A DNA stretch of 64,000 nt from Planomonospora_B alba (lineage in GTDB: Bacteria; Actinomycetota; Actinomycetes; Streptosporangiales; Streptosporangiaceae). Below the pieces are notes generated by a model, which was not told the origin of the DNA, searched no databases, and worked only from the letters and a program-made list of their open reading frames with translations. Shown in pieces: positions 1 to 6,587 of the stretch. Position 1 is the stretch's first letter, and every line of letters starts with the position of its first letter. The stretch is from positions 79,105 through 143,104 of the forward strand of contig NZ_BAAAUT010000013.1 in the NCBI RefSeq assembly GCF_039534085.1. The letters are read 5' to 3'. A program made the position numbers and the translations under genes.

Positions 1-867
1 AGGCGGGGCTGGCTCGCGGTGGGCGGCACGATGAGCGGTGCCTCCTCGACCGAGCCGCTGCTGGCCACCTCCGCCGACGGCGGGACCTGGCGCCGGGTGC
101 CGGTGGAGGGGGCGCTCAAGCCCGGGGACGGCCGCGACTTCCTCGCCCCGCACGCGGTCGCGGCCGGGCCGTCCGGGTACGTCCTGGCCGGGGAGGAGCG
201 CGGCAGCGCCACCTCCGCCCCGGTCCTGTGGTTCTCCGCCGACCTCAAGCGTTACACCCGGGCGGAGAAGCTGCCCGCGGGCGGCGCCGGGGTCCGCCTG
301 CACGACGTCTCGCCCACCTCGTCCGGCTACATGGCCGTCGGCGGCTCCGGCACGGCGGAGCACGAGACCGGCGTGGTCTGGGTCTCGGCCGACGGGGTCA
401 CCTGGCTGGCGCGGGGGCCCCTGCTGCCCGAGGGGGCGACCTCGGCGGGCCTGCGGCACGTGGTCACGTACGGCGGGCAGGCCGTCGTCATCGGCACCGC
501 GCAGACCCCGCAGGGCCGCCGGGCGTTCGGCGCCGTCTCCCGCGACAACGGCTCGACGTGGGAGACGTCCTGGCTCCCCGCGGACGGGGCGGCCGCCGTG
601 TACGACCTGGCGGCGGCCCCGGACGGTGTGGTGGCGGTGGGCCGGCAGGGCGAGCCCGGCGGGGAGGACAGCGCCGTGTGGACCTCCGAGGACGGGCGGT
701 CCTGGCAGCGGTACACCCCCACCCAGGGGCGGATGGCCGGGACCGGCGTGCAGTGGCTCGGCGCCGTCGCGGTGGCGGGCGACCGCGTGGTGGCCCTGGG
801 CCGGTCGACCACCTACGACACCGACCACCTCACCCTGTGGCGCTCGACCCTGACGGCGGACCGATGA
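1..867 (+). CDS. Asp-box/BNR-like beta-propeller protein, 3' part only
   Basis: The reading frame is open from base 1, so the start lies upstream; an internal GTG at 19 is unlikely to be the real start because the codons before it continue the repeat pattern (W-L-A-V-G-G). The product shows repeats of about 50-60 residues built on G-Y/W-x-V/A-V-G followed by an Asp-box-like strand such as SADGVTW, SRDNGSTW and SEDGRSW, typical of sialidase-like beta-propellers. No catalytic residues are recognisable and no signal peptide is visible because the N-terminus is missing. Members of this type are often secreted or membrane-anchored, but location cannot be told here. The last 38 bases overlap the 3' end of the convergent NUDIX gene. 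Confidence 0.75.
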   Translation, partial: RRGWLAVGGTMSGASSTEPLLATSADGGTWRRVPVEGALKPGDGRDFLAPHAVAAGPSGYVLAGEERGSATSAPVLWFSADLKRYTRAEKLPAGGAGVRLHDVSPTSSGYMAVGGSGTAEHETGVVWVSADGVTWLARGPLLPEGATSAGLRHVVTYGGQAVVIGTAQTPQGRRAFGAVSRDNGSTWETSWLPADGAAAVYDLAAAPDGVVAVGRQGEPGGEDSAVWTSEDGRSWQRYTPTQGRMAGTGVQWLGAVAVAGDRVVALGRSTTYDTDHLTLWRSTLTADR

Positions 868-1249
868 CGCCCCAGCCGGTGAGCGCCTCCAGCAGGCCGG
901 AGGTGAGCGGCAGGCGCGGCAGCTCCTCGGGGGCGAACCAGCGGGCGTCGGCGGCGTCGTCGCCCGCGGCGAGCACGCCGCCGGTGACCTCGGCCAGATA
1001 GTCGCGGATCTCGTAGACGCCGCCCCCCGGGGCCGGGCGGTCCACCGTACCGGCCAGGGGGCCGACGGAGACCGCCAGGCCGGTCTCCTCCATCACCTCG
1101 CGGGCGACCGCCTCGGCGTCGGACTCCCCGGGCTCGACCCGGCCGCCGGGCAGGGACCACAGGCCCTCGCCGGGCGGGCGGCCGCGGCGGACGAGGAGCA
1201 ACCGACGGGAGCGGTCGAAGACGATCGCTCCCACACAATTTACGCGCAC
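830..1249 (-). CDS. NUDIX hydrolase
   Basis: 139-residue protein with a complete Nudix box: G36-x5-E42-x7-R50-E-V-M-E-E-T-G57, the metal-binding signature for cleaving nucleoside diphosphates linked to another moiety. Length fits a single-domain MutT-like enzyme; the substrate cannot be read from sequence (8-oxo-dGTP, NDP-sugar and dihydroneopterin triphosphate hydrolases share this form). The start is GTG at 1249; a second GTG five codons in is also possible. It converges on and overlaps the propeller gene by 38 bases, and the upstream gap to the divergent DUF6758-type gene is only 74 bases, so that gap must hold both promoters. Confidence 0.85.
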   Translation of the reverse strand: MRVNCVGAIVFDRSRRLLLVRRGRPPGEGLWSLPGGRVEPGESDAEAVAREVMEETGLAVSVGPLAGTVDRPAPGGGVYEIRDYLAEVTGGVLAAGDDAADARWFAPEELPRLPLTSGLLEALTGWGVIGPPSGSSATG

Positions 1250-1323
1250 CTGAACAAGATTACGGCTGGATAACGGACTGCGCTCTTGACTGACCCGTCA
1301 CCGGAAGAGCACCGTGGGTAGGC

Positions 1324-1965
1324 GTGAGAGCATCGCCCATCTGTCCACGCTGTTTCGGCCCGCTTCATCCGCCGAGTGTCTGGTCGAGCGCCTGGCGATG
1401 CGGCCTGCACGGTGACGTGCTGCCCCTGCAGCCGCCGTTGCACCCGTCGCAGGCGGCCGTGGAGGCCGTCGCCCGGGACGCCCACGTCCCGGTCTGGATG
1501 CCGTGGCCGCTCCCGGCGGGCTGGCTGGTCACCGGGTTCGCCACGGCGGGCGACGAGCGCAGCGGCACCAGGGCCACCGTCGTCGCGCTGGCCGGTCCCT
1601 CGGTGACGCAGGGCCCCGCGGACATGCTGATCATCGCGGAGGAGCCCGGAGTGGGGCTCGGCGCGGGGTTCGGCGGGTTGCCCGGGCCGGACCCGGGGGA
1701 GGGGTTCGGTGAGGGCCCGCCGCACGCGAAGATCGACGTGAACGGCCATCCCGCCGCCCTGTGGTGCGCGGGCGGCGCCCCGGACCGGGCGGTCTACGCG
1801 GGCGAGGCGATGGGCAACTGGCTGTGGAGCATCGTCTGGCCCGCCGACGCCGGTTGCCTGGTCGCCCTCTTCGAGCTCTCCCTGCGCGACCTGCGCGACG
1901 ACGGCCAGGTCTTCGACCTGCCCTTCGGGGCCTTCTCGCCCCGGCTGAGCGGCCCCGGCACCTGA
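1324..1965 (+). CDS. DUF6758-type actinobacterial conserved protein
   Basis: 213 residues. The N-terminus carries a short zinc-ribbon-like motif (C7-P-R-C10, then C26-G-L-H29), followed by the block VPVWMPWPLPAGWLVTG, which I recognise from a conserved actinobacterial family (DUF6758). The central part is Gly/Pro rich and there is no clear membrane segment or enzyme motif. Function is unknown. The start is a GTG at 1324. It precedes the marC-type gene by about 250 bases that contain a 23-bp tandem repeat. Confident as a gene, moderate for the family name because it comes from memory. Confidence 0.8.
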   Translation: MRASPICPRCFGPLHPPSVWSSAWRCGLHGDVLPLQPPLHPSQAAVEAVARDAHVPVWMPWPLPAGWLVTGFATAGDERSGTRATVVALAGPSVTQGPADMLIIAEEPGVGLGAGFGGLPGPDPGEGFGEGPPHAKIDVNGHPAALWCAGGAPDRAVYAGEAMGNWLWSIVWPADAGCLVALFELSLRDLRDDGQVFDLPFGAFSPRLSGPGT

Positions 1966-2060
1966 GCGCGGGCGCTTGATCCCGGGCACCTGAGCGCGGG
2001 CGCCCGGGCGGGTACGGCCGGTCCCGGCCGGGGCGCGGTCCCGGCCTGCGCGTCCTCCGG

Positions 2061-2146
2061 CCTGCGCGGCCGCCCGTCCCCGGCCTGCGCGGCCGCCCGT
2101 CCCCGGCCTGCGCGGCCGCCCGTCCCCGGCCTGCGCGGCCACCCGG
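2061..2146. repeat. 23-bp GC-rich tandem repeat, 3.7 copies
   Basis: Unit cctgcgcggccgcccgtccc plus cgg, exact at 2061-2083, 2084-2106 and 2107-2129, then a partial copy to 2146. It lies in the gap between the DUF6758-type gene and marC-like gene, and the unit is rich in GCGGCCGC. No protein spans it. Probably a replication-slippage minisatellite; no function is evident. Confidence 0.9.
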
Positions 2147-2213
2147 CGGCCCCGTGCGGGCCGGGCGCTCCTAGCATGGATACGCTCCCCCTCCGACCAG
2201 GCCCGGGGGAGAC

Positions 2214-2828
2214 GTGTTCGACATCCAGTTCTTCGTCGAGGCGTTCGTCACGATGTTCGTCATCATGGACCCGCCCGGCACCATCCCGCTCTTCCTCGCC
2301 TACACCGGCGGCCGCAGCCCGGCCGAGCGCAGGAGGATCGCCTGGCAGGCGCCCATCGTCGCGTTCTGCCTGATCGTCGTCTTCGCGGTCTTCGGGCAGG
2401 CGATCCTCGGCTACCTGCACGTCGAGGTCCCGGCCATGCAGATCGCCGGCGGCCTGCTCCTGCTGCTGGTCGCCCTCCAGCTGCTCACCGGTGAGACCGG
2501 GCCGGCGCCCACCACGATGAAGTCCAACGTGAACGTGGCGCTCGTCCCGCTCGGCACGCCCCTGCTCGCCGGCCCCGGCGCGATCGTCGCCACCATCGTC
2601 TTCTCCCAGCAGGCGGAGGCCAAGAGCGGCGGCATCCTGGCGCTGGCCCTGGCCATCGGGGCGGTGCACATCCTGCTGTGGGTGTTCATGCGGTTCGCGG
2701 TGGGCATCGTCCGGGTCATCAAGGAGAACGGCATCGAGCTCGTCGGCCGCATCGCCGGACTGCTGCTCGCGGCGCTGGCCGTACAGCTCATCATCACCGC
2801 CGTGCGCGCGCTCGTCGGAGCGGGCTGA
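2214..2828 (+). CDS. MarC family (UPF0056) integral membrane protein
   Basis: 204 residues, almost entirely hydrophobic with about six membrane segments (roughly 7-25, 41-63, 66-86, 104-126, 137-158, 173-197). The conserved MDPPGTIPLFL near the first helix and the PLGTPLLAGPGAI loop are MarC/UPF0056 signatures. Family members were once linked to multiple antibiotic resistance in E. coli, but that link was not upheld and some are described as neutral amino acid transporters; the substrate here is unknown. The start is GTG at 2214. The next gene starts 57 bases downstream on the same strand, so the two may be co-transcribed. Confidence 0.88.
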   Translation: MFDIQFFVEAFVTMFVIMDPPGTIPLFLAYTGGRSPAERRRIAWQAPIVAFCLIVVFAVFGQAILGYLHVEVPAMQIAGGLLLLLVALQLLTGETGPAPTTMKSNVNVALVPLGTPLLAGPGAIVATIVFSQQAEAKSGGILALALAIGAVHILLWVFMRFAVGIVRVIKENGIELVGRIAGLLLAALAVQLIITAVRALVGAG

Positions 2829-2884
2829 CGCGCACGGCGCAGCGGGTTCGGCCGAGCCGCCGGTGCGCAGTAAAGTTCGTAACC

Positions 2885-3601
2885 GTGACAGCGCGTATCG
2901 AGCGAGTGGTGACCGAGGGTGTCGTCGACGTCGACGGCACCGAGCACAAGGTCGAGAACAACACCTGGATCGTGGGTGACGATGAGGAGGTCATCGTCAT
3001 CGACGCCGCACGTGACGCGGACAGGATCCTGGAGCAGGTCGGCGAGCGCGAGATCCTCGCCGTCATCTGCACCCACGGCCTGCCCGACCACGTCGGTGCG
3101 GCCATCGAGGTGGCCGCGCGCGACGAGGCGGTGATCGCCATGCATCCCAAGGACAAGCCGCTGTGGCGCCGGACCTGGCCGGACACCTGGCCGGACATCG
3201 ACCTGGAGGACGAGGGCGTGTTCGCCGTCGCCGACGTGGAGCTGGAGGTCGTGACGACCCCGGGCACCACGCTGGGCGGCATCTCGCTCTACTGCGAGGC
3301 CCTCGGCGCGGTCTTCACCGGCAACACGCTCCTGGCCGACGGTCCCGGCAAGATCGGTGGCGAGTACCCCGCGCTGGCCGATCAGCTCGCCGCGATCGGC
3401 GGACGGCTGTTCACCCTGAAGTCCGGCACCCGCGTGCTGCCCGCGCACGGCGAGGAGTCGACCATCGGCGAGCTGGAGCCGCAGTTCGACGCCTGGCTGT
3501 CCGGCTCGCTGACCGGCGGTGGCGGCGCCGCGCAGGACGAGGGCCCGCTGACCGACGGGACGCGCGCGGCCGGCATCCGGCTGAACATCGACGGCGACTA
3601 G
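2885..3601 (+). CDS. Metallo-beta-lactamase-fold protein with degenerate metal site
   Basis: 238 residues from GTG 2885, chosen because family members start MTARI and upstream in-frame sequence looks non-coding. The fold is clear (VIDAARDAD, ICTHGLPDHVG, TTPGTTLGG, VFTGNTL, LPAHGEEST). However the normal H-x-H-x-D-H is H64-x-L66-x-D68-H69, the PGHTPG histidine is T128, and the FTGD aspartate is N147; only H64, D68, H69 and H188 of the usual ligands remain. So the classic two-zinc hydrolase site is broken. Typical relatives are glyoxalase-II-like thioesterases. It may be a non-catalytic or altered-metal paralogue. The RecB-like gene starts 7 bases downstream, suggesting one transcript. Confidence 0.85.
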   Translation: MTARIERVVTEGVVDVDGTEHKVENNTWIVGDDEEVIVIDAARDADRILEQVGEREILAVICTHGLPDHVGAAIEVAARDEAVIAMHPKDKPLWRRTWPDTWPDIDLEDEGVFAVADVELEVVTTPGTTLGGISLYCEALGAVFTGNTLLADGPGKIGGEYPALADQLAAIGGRLFTLKSGTRVLPAHGEESTIGELEPQFDAWLSGSLTGGGGAAQDEGPLTDGTRAAGIRLNIDGD

Positions 3602-3608
3602 CCTCCCC

Positions 3609-4511
3609 ATGGACCAGCTCCCGCTGGAGGGCATGCCGCGCCGGCTCTACTCCTGCACGCCGTCGCGGCTGAACACCTGGCTGGAGTGCCCGCGGCGCTA
3701 CCGGTTCGCCTACCTCGACCGGCCGGCGCCGCAGCGGGGACCGCGCTGGGCGCACACCAGCGTGGGCGTGAGCGTGCACAACGCGCTGGCGGCCTGGTGG
3801 CGGGAGCCGCCGGAGCGGCGGACCCCTCAGACGGCGGAGGCCCTGCTCGCCGGCGGATGGATCACGGACGGGTTCCGGGACGCCGAGCAGTCGGCGGCCT
3901 GGCTCGACCGGGCACGGGCGATGGTCGCCGGCTACGTCGCCACCCTGGACCCGGACGACGAGCCCGTCGGCGTGGAGCGGACCGTGGCCGTCCGCACCCC
4001 CGTCCTGGCGCTGTCCGGGCGGGTCGACCGGCTCGACCGGCGGGGCGGGGAGCTGGTCGTGGTCGACTACAAGACCGGCCGCCGCCCGCCGTCGGAGGAG
4101 GACGCCCGCTCCTCGCTGGCGCTGGCCGTCTACGCCGTCGCCTCCGGGCGGATGATGCACAGCCCCTGCCGCCGGGTCGAACTCCACCACCTGCCGACCG
4201 GTTCGGTCGCGGGCTGGGAGCACACCGAGGAGTCCCTGGAACGGCACCTGCGCCGGGCGGAGGAGATCGGAGCGGAGGCCGCGCGGGCCGACGAGCGCCA
4301 CGAGGCGTGGGCGGGCCCGGCCGGACGGGGTTCCAGGTCGAGGGGGCGGAGCGCGGACGGCGCGCCGCCGGAGGTCCCCGCGGAGATCGACGCGCTCTTC
4401 CCGCCGCGGACCGGCCCGCTCTGCTCGTGGTGCGACTTCCGCCGCCACTGCCCCGACGGCCGGGCGGCCGCCCCCGGGAAGCTCCCCTGGGAGGGTCTGG
4501 CCGACGACTGA
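3609..4511 (+). CDS. RecB-like PD-(D/E)XK nuclease with Fe-S type cysteines
   Basis: 300 residues. Motifs of the RecB/AddB nuclease family are in order: S-x-L-N-T-W-L-E-C27-P-R-R-Y near the N-terminus, G-x-x-x-H at about 52-56, L-S-G-R-V-D-R-L-D and V-V-V-D-Y-K-T-G around 135-160 (metal-binding Asp and catalytic Lys), and a C-terminal C-S-W-C-x5-C. Together with C27 these give four cysteines arranged as in AddB-type iron-sulfur nuclease domains. There is no helicase part, so this is a stand-alone exonuclease-like domain, similar in build to Cas4-like proteins but with no CRISPR genes nearby. It follows the lactamase-fold gene by 7 bases. Confidence 0.87.
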   Translation: MDQLPLEGMPRRLYSCTPSRLNTWLECPRRYRFAYLDRPAPQRGPRWAHTSVGVSVHNALAAWWREPPERRTPQTAEALLAGGWITDGFRDAEQSAAWLDRARAMVAGYVATLDPDDEPVGVERTVAVRTPVLALSGRVDRLDRRGGELVVVDYKTGRRPPSEEDARSSLALAVYAVASGRMMHSPCRRVELHHLPTGSVAGWEHTEESLERHLRRAEEIGAEAARADERHEAWAGPAGRGSRSRGRSADGAPPEVPAEIDALFPPRTGPLCSWCDFRRHCPDGRAAAPGKLPWEGLADD

Positions 4512-4518
4512 GGGGCAC

Positions 4519-4538
4519 GGGACCGGGCCGCCGGTCCC
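4519..4538. terminator. Bidirectional hairpin between convergent genes
   Basis: Perfect 8-bp inverted repeat GGGACCGG / CCGGTCCC with a 4-base loop, in the 29-base gap between the nuclease gene and the convergent oxygenase gene. No T-run, as is usual for terminators in such GC-rich genomes. Confidence 0.55.
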
Positions 4539-4540
4539 TC

Positions 4541-5458
4541 TCAGGCGGCCTCCACGGCCCCCGCCGGCCAGCGGCGCGGGTCGGTCAGCCCCTTGAGCCC
4601 CCGGCTCACGTCGTAGCCCGCGGCGGCCAGCCGCGCCCGGCAGGCCGCCAGCATCTCGCGGGTCCGCGGGGTGAAGGCCCGGTCGTGGACGGGCTCGGGG
4701 AGCGCGTTCACGCCCAGCCGGAACGCCTTCAGCGCCGCGGTCACCGCGGCGGGCGGCACCTCGGGCAGCACGCCGTACATCCGTCTGGCCCAGTCGGGCA
4801 GCGAGTAGTAGCACAGCGCGCCGAACGGGAAGTAGGCGGGTTTGCCGGGGTTGAGCATGCGCAGCTCGGCGGGCAGGCGCGGCCAGAGCAGGAAGCGCAC
4901 GGTCTCGGCGGCCTCGGGGGTGACCCTCAGCCGGGGACGCATCCCGGCGAAGTAGTCGTCCATCTCCGCCAGCGAGCCGGGCACGTCCTCGGCGTGCAGG
5001 CCCACGTAGGTCGCGCTCCGGCGCTGCTCGGCGAGGTAGCGGTCGGCCTGGCGGCCGGTGAGCCCGAGACCCGCCCGCCGCGCCACGGCCAGGTAGGACG
5101 AGACCTCGGCGCAGTGCACCCAGAGCAGCAGCTCGGGATCGTCCACCCGGTGGATCCGCCCGGTGTCGGGGTCGTCGATGCGCAGGCTCCGGTGGATGCC
5201 CCGGACCCGGCGCCCGATCGCGTCGGCCTCCTCGGGGCTGCCGAAGGTGACCCGGCCCACGAAGTCGGCGGTACGGCGGAGCCGCCCGAACGGGTCCTGG
5301 CGGAAGGTGGAGTTCTGCCAGACGCCGCGCATGGCGAGGGGGTGCAGGGCCTGGAGCATGAGGCCGCGGACGCCGCCGACCCACATGGACCGGTCGATGT
5401 GCACGAGCCAGGTCGACGTGTGCGGGGGCTGGACGACGAGGTCTCCGATGCTCTCCAT
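4541..5458 (-). CDS. MpaB/DUF2236 family oxygenase
   Basis: 305 residues from ATG 5458; a longer form starting at ATG 5482 adds 8 residues but would cover a palindrome, so the shorter start is preferred, although neither has a clear ribosome-binding site. The pattern R-G-L-x-L-Q-A-L-H-P-L-A-M-x-G-V near residues 40-55, and later R-I-H-x-V-D-D-P-E-L-L-L-W-V-H, match the DUF2236/MpaB family, which binds haem b through conserved histidines and includes latex-clearing proteins and MpaB. The physiological substrate is unknown. It stands between a bidirectional hairpin and a GC-rich hairpin that separates it from the upstream hydrolase. Confidence 0.85.
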   Translation of the reverse strand: MESIGDLVVQPPHTSTWLVHIDRSMWVGGVRGLMLQALHPLAMRGVWQNSTFRQDPFGRLRRTADFVGRVTFGSPEEADAIGRRVRGIHRSLRIDDPDTGRIHRVDDPELLLWVHCAEVSSYLAVARRAGLGLTGRQADRYLAEQRRSATYVGLHAEDVPGSLAEMDDYFAGMRPRLRVTPEAAETVRFLLWPRLPAELRMLNPGKPAYFPFGALCYYSLPDWARRMYGVLPEVPPAAVTAALKAFRLGVNALPEPVHDRAFTPRTREMLAACRARLAAAGYDVSRGLKGLTDPRRWPAGAVEAA

Positions 5459-5481
5459 GGTAAGCAGATGATTACACAGCA

Positions 5482-5498
5482 TTGGATGGATCGTCCAA
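5482..5498. promoter_or_regulatory. Imperfect palindrome upstream of oxygenase gene
   Basis: TTGGATGGATCGTCCAA reads as a 17-bp inverted repeat centred on 5490 with two mismatched pairs. It lies 24-40 bases upstream of the preferred start (5458) of the oxygenase gene, a usual place for a repressor operator. No regulator gene sits beside it. Confidence 0.35.
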
Positions 5499-5518
5499 CA
5501 AGGGTTCCCGGCGGGGAC

Positions 5519-5554
5519 GAGGGCGGCGTCCGCCCCGGCGCCGCGGACGCCCTC
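5519..5554. terminator. GC-rich hairpin between two minus-strand genes
   Basis: GAGGGCgGCGTCCGC pairs with GCGGACGCCCTC around a 9-base loop with one bulged base. It could end transcription of the hydrolase gene (5618-6490) before the oxygenase gene. Confidence 0.45.
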
Positions 5555-5617
5555 CCAGGAGCGCGGGGATGCCGGAGCCGGCCGCCGCCCCGGTGGTGCG
5601 TACCCGGAACCGGGGCC

Positions 5618-6490
5618 TCAGCTGAGCAGCCGGGCCTCGGCGGAGTTCCAGAAGCCGGTCAGCGCGGCCGCCGTGGTCTCCGGTGCCTCCACGGCGGGCG
5701 AGTGGGCCGCCCCGGGCACGACCACGCACTCGGCGTCCAGCCGGCGGGCCATCTCGGCCTGCATCTCCGGCGGCCAGCCGTCGTCGTGCTCGCCGTACAG
5801 GACCAGCGTGTCCACGCCCACCTGGGCCAGGTCGTCGCACCGGTCGGGGGCGGAGAGCACCTGCCGGGTCATGACGTCCATGCCCACCGGCGAGTTGGAG
5901 AACAACCTCTTGCGCAGGAACGCGACGATCTCGTCGGGCACCCCCGCGGCCAGGGCCTCCGGCTCCATCCGCTGGTGCCACAGGTGCTCCATGCCGTGCT
6001 CGGGCAGCTCGGTGAGCATGGCGCGGCCGAACCGGGCGCGCGGGCCCACGATCGCGGCCGGGCCCGAGCTCATCAGCGTGTAGGAGGCGAACTTGGTGCG
6101 GCCGTCGATGACCGCCTCCCGGGTGACCAGCCCGCCGAAGGAGTGGCCGACCAGGTGGAGGGGCTCGTCTCCGGCGACCGTCTGCGCCAGGACGTCGATG
6201 TCGTTGCCGAGCGCCGCGCAGGTGTAGGCGGCCGGGTCGTCCGGGCCGCCCGTCTCGTACTGGCCGCGCATGTCGACCGCGATGACCCGGCGGCCCGCCT
6301 GGGCGAGCGTCTGGAGGACGGCGATGAAGTCCTCCTTGCTGCCGGTGAGGCCGGGGACCAGCAGGGCGGGCCAGCGCTCGGGCACACCGCTGACGGGCAG
6401 CGCCTCCAGCGCGGCGAACGTGCCCACCGCCGTGTCGATCGAGACCGAGCGGACACCGGGAGGCAGGGTCAGAAAACGCGGCGTACTCAC
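5618..6490 (-). CDS. Alpha/beta hydrolase
   Basis: 290 residues with a standard alpha/beta hydrolase layout: LLVPGLTGSKED (oxyanion region) at about 43-54, nucleophile elbow G-H-S-F-G-G at about 116-121, acid loop L-Y-G-E-H-D-D-G-W and C-terminal histidine in PGAAHSPAVE. All three triad positions are present. No signal peptide is seen, so a cytoplasmic esterase or similar is likely; the substrate is unknown. Start ATG 6490. It is flanked by hairpins on both sides and appears to be transcribed alone. Confidence 0.85.
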   Translation of the reverse strand: MSTPRFLTLPPGVRSVSIDTAVGTFAALEALPVSGVPERWPALLVPGLTGSKEDFIAVLQTLAQAGRRVIAVDMRGQYETGGPDDPAAYTCAALGNDIDVLAQTVAGDEPLHLVGHSFGGLVTREAVIDGRTKFASYTLMSSGPAAIVGPRARFGRAMLTELPEHGMEHLWHQRMEPEALAAGVPDEIVAFLRKRLFSNSPVGMDVMTRQVLSAPDRCDDLAQVGVDTLVLYGEHDDGWPPEMQAEMARRLDAECVVVPGAAHSPAVEAPETTAAALTGFWNSAEARLLS

Positions 6491-6543
6491 GTGAGACCAC
6501 GATACCTCTCCGGCCGGGATGTCCGGCCGCGTTGCGGCGGGCG

Positions 6544-6577
6544 GGAGGGGGAGCGACGCACGGGACGCTCCCCCTCC
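6544..6577 (-). terminator. Hairpin downstream of helicase gene
   Basis: GGAGGGGGAGCG pairs perfectly with CGCTCCCCCTCC around a 10-base loop, 10 bases past the helicase stop codon on the minus strand. A strong intrinsic-type structure without a T-run. Confidence 0.6.
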
Positions 6578-6587
6578 GCACCGCCGG

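Noticed and set aside
2885..3601. Beta-lactam resistance gene
   Set aside because: The fold is that of metallo-beta-lactamase-type hydrolases but the zinc site is broken, and family relatives are housekeeping-like proteins.
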